Assembly: GCF_000003815.2 (NCBI RefSeq)
Contig: NC_049992.1
Location: 3,963,769-4,027,768, forward strand
Source: Branchiostoma floridae
Lineage: Eukaryota > Chordata > Leptocardii > Amphioxiformes > Branchiostomatidae
Reading direction: 5' to 3'
DNA: 64,000 nucleotides
The notes beneath the pieces were generated by a model. That model saw nothing but the letters and a program-made list of their open reading frames with translations. It made no database searches and was not told the DNA's origin. Of this stretch, positions 62,433 to 64,000 are shown piece after piece. The first letter of the stretch is position 1; each line of letters begins with the position of its first letter. Both the position numbers and the translations under genes were made by a program.

Positions 62433-64000
62433 CCTCACCCCTCATTTTTTTTAACAATTTCCACATTGTTGACAGCAGGCATCAGTGTTAATTACAAGAA
62501 TCACCGCTTTTTTTTTTTTTTACTAATTCTTCTACAATACAACGATCAATTCATAATGAAAAGGTAAGGGAACAACAACATACTCGTACATAATCAAAAA
62601 CAGGTCGACGATAGTCCGACATACACAAAAACAGCAACAAAAACACAACAATTTACAACAGAAGTTCATCAATGGTTGCAAGGTGTCTTGCTCCAACTTC
62701 CTCCTCGGCGGCCGGCTTGCGCACTTCCGGGTGTGTCCCGGAACCACAGGGAAACGGCAGGAACTCCTCTGCCCGTCGGGAAGAGGCTTGTCTTGTCCAC
62801 AGAGGCCTCCCGGCTAGATGCTCCCACGACGACGACTCCTATACGACGTCGGGCCCTCGGGACATCGTTGTCCGCCGAGTTGACTGTAGAATCTCACCTG
62901 TAGAGGTTGGGGTTGGACAGGACACGCAAAGCAACCACTGACGCACACACACCGGTCTCCTAACCTCGACACCTCAACTACGTCTCAACTCATCTCCTCT
63001 GCTCTCTCCTCTACGACACTCTACGTCTCCTCAATACATAAACACAACATACCGTATACAGACTTAACGACAACTACAAGAAACGCCGGACATATCTGAC
63101 CTTCCATGGAAACAAACGAGATTTAAAAAATAAACGAACTACACATTACTATCCTGGGGAGTAAAACCCATATGTCCTATCCGCTGCCGGCCTTCATGTG
63201 CCCGGATTTTCCCGCTACCCGGTAGAATCCGCCGAAGTATGGCTTTCCTGGACACACTACAGCTTCAGCCCCTCCCCCCACTTACTATCAGACCCACCCG
63301 CTTTCAATATAAGTTCAACTGTACGCTTGTATATCTATAACAGTTCTATCTCTATCTGTCTATCTTACATCTAAACTGACCCATCTGGTGACTCCCCCCC
63401 ACTGACTTCCGCCACGTCCACATGATACTCGCTGCTCAGCTAATCTATACCGTATTCCTGATAGCACTGACATAAATTATCTAACGTTGGTTGCCTACAT
63501 TCTAACAAATCTAAAACTACTACAACAAAGCTGAACAAAGTAAGTAACAGAACTAGGCCGGTGTGCACGGTGCGCCAATGATACTATGCGAGCCCACCGA
63601 CCTTCCTCCTGTGTCTCTCTCTGCCCGGCCGGGCGCTCTTCCTCCGGTCACCGCCGCGTGGCCGTCCTGCCCTTGCCCTGCTGCCGCGCCGGCCGTGTGG
63701 CCGTACTCCACTCCCCTCGCCGCAGCTATAGGCCATTACTGTCGCGGTCATCATGATCACAGATCACTCCGAGTCAGTCTGCATCTCTCGGACGCCTCCC
63801 CTCCTGCTTCCTCTCGCTCGCCTCGGCCACCGACACTCCCTCGCCGCCTTGCCCCTAGCTGGTCAACCCTGCGGGCTCGGTACTCCGGGCCGGCGCTCTC
63901 TGAGTCGAAGTCAGCCTGCGTCTCTGTACACTCCCGTTTGCCTCTGTCCCGTCCGTTGAACCTGACTCACCCCAGCCGTACTACCAGATGTCACGGTGGC
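62194..64000 (-). mobile_element. LTR element without visible gag-pol (TRIM/LARD-like), truncated by the window edge
   Basis: On the minus strand: 5' LTR end at 64000-63989 (only its last 12 bases are in the window), a 2-base spacer, and a 17-base primer-binding candidate at 63986-63970 (TGGTAGTACGGCTGGGG, complementary to a tRNA-like 3' end in CCA). Then comes an internal region of about 1.54 kb without a long ORF, a polypurine tract (AAAATGAGGGGTGAGG, about 62448-62433), and the 3' LTR 62432-62194. Absence of gag-pol makes it non-autonomous. The superfamily is not determined. Confidence 0.75.

Overview
The window is animal nuclear DNA, most likely from a cephalochordate (amphioxus, Branchiostoma). 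The genes are split by GT-AG introns. They include a chordate-type CAMTA transcription factor, a fibrinogen-related secreted protein, a rhamnose-binding-type lectin, a cationic amino-acid transporter and a DNAJC16-like co-chaperone. The intergenic DNA is packed with MITE-like inverted-repeat elements. The species is an inference. There is one 100-base assembly gap (7818-7917).

Layout. 240-4859 (minus): N-terminal third of an SLC7A CAT-type transporter, four coding exons, running off the left edge. 4860-10640: no gene seen, mostly MITEs. 10747-14247 (plus): complete four-exon secreted fibrinogen-domain protein. 16167-21432 (minus): an apparently intact tyrosine-recombinase retrotransposon of Ngaro/PAT layout with identical split repeats. 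21690-22450: LINE reverse-transcriptase remnant broken by a piggyBac-like MITE. 23503-25485 (plus): small four-exon SUEL-type lectin, followed by a long palindrome. 28812-50239 (plus): complete CAMTA gene whose 21 exons splice in frame to 1,483 codons plus stop. 50240-57134: intergenic, repeats. 57135-58448 (minus): 15-finger C2H2 protein. 59627-61695 (plus): 5' part of a DNAJC16-like gene. 62194-64000: a minus-strand LTR element with no visible gag-pol, cut by the right edge.

The most striking feature recurs in four unrelated genes. Tandem arrays straddle exon-intron junctions, so each unit carries a splice site plus the adjoining piece of exon. Acceptor-type arrays lie upstream of SLC7A exon 4, fibrinogen exons 3 and 4, and CAMTA exons 5, 6 and 9. 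Donor-type arrays lie downstream of SLC7A exon 3, lectin exon 1 (weaker case) and CAMTA exons 13, 14, 15 and 16. The copy joined to the full exon is the genuine one, and the others extend into the intron as decoys. One SLC7A intron is built almost wholly from about 18 donor copies facing about 14 acceptor copies. I recall reports of minisatellites at intron boundaries of the amphioxus Adh gene, so the class may not be wholly new. Its density here, and its possible effect on splicing, deserve a check.

The genes do not form one pathway. The transporter acts in the plasma membrane, the two secreted proteins look like recognition lectins, CAMTA and the zinc-finger protein are nuclear, and the DnaJ protein is probably ER-targeted. 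No tRNA, rRNA or CRISPR array was found. Exon limits come from splice motifs, reading-frame continuity and family similarity recognised by eye.
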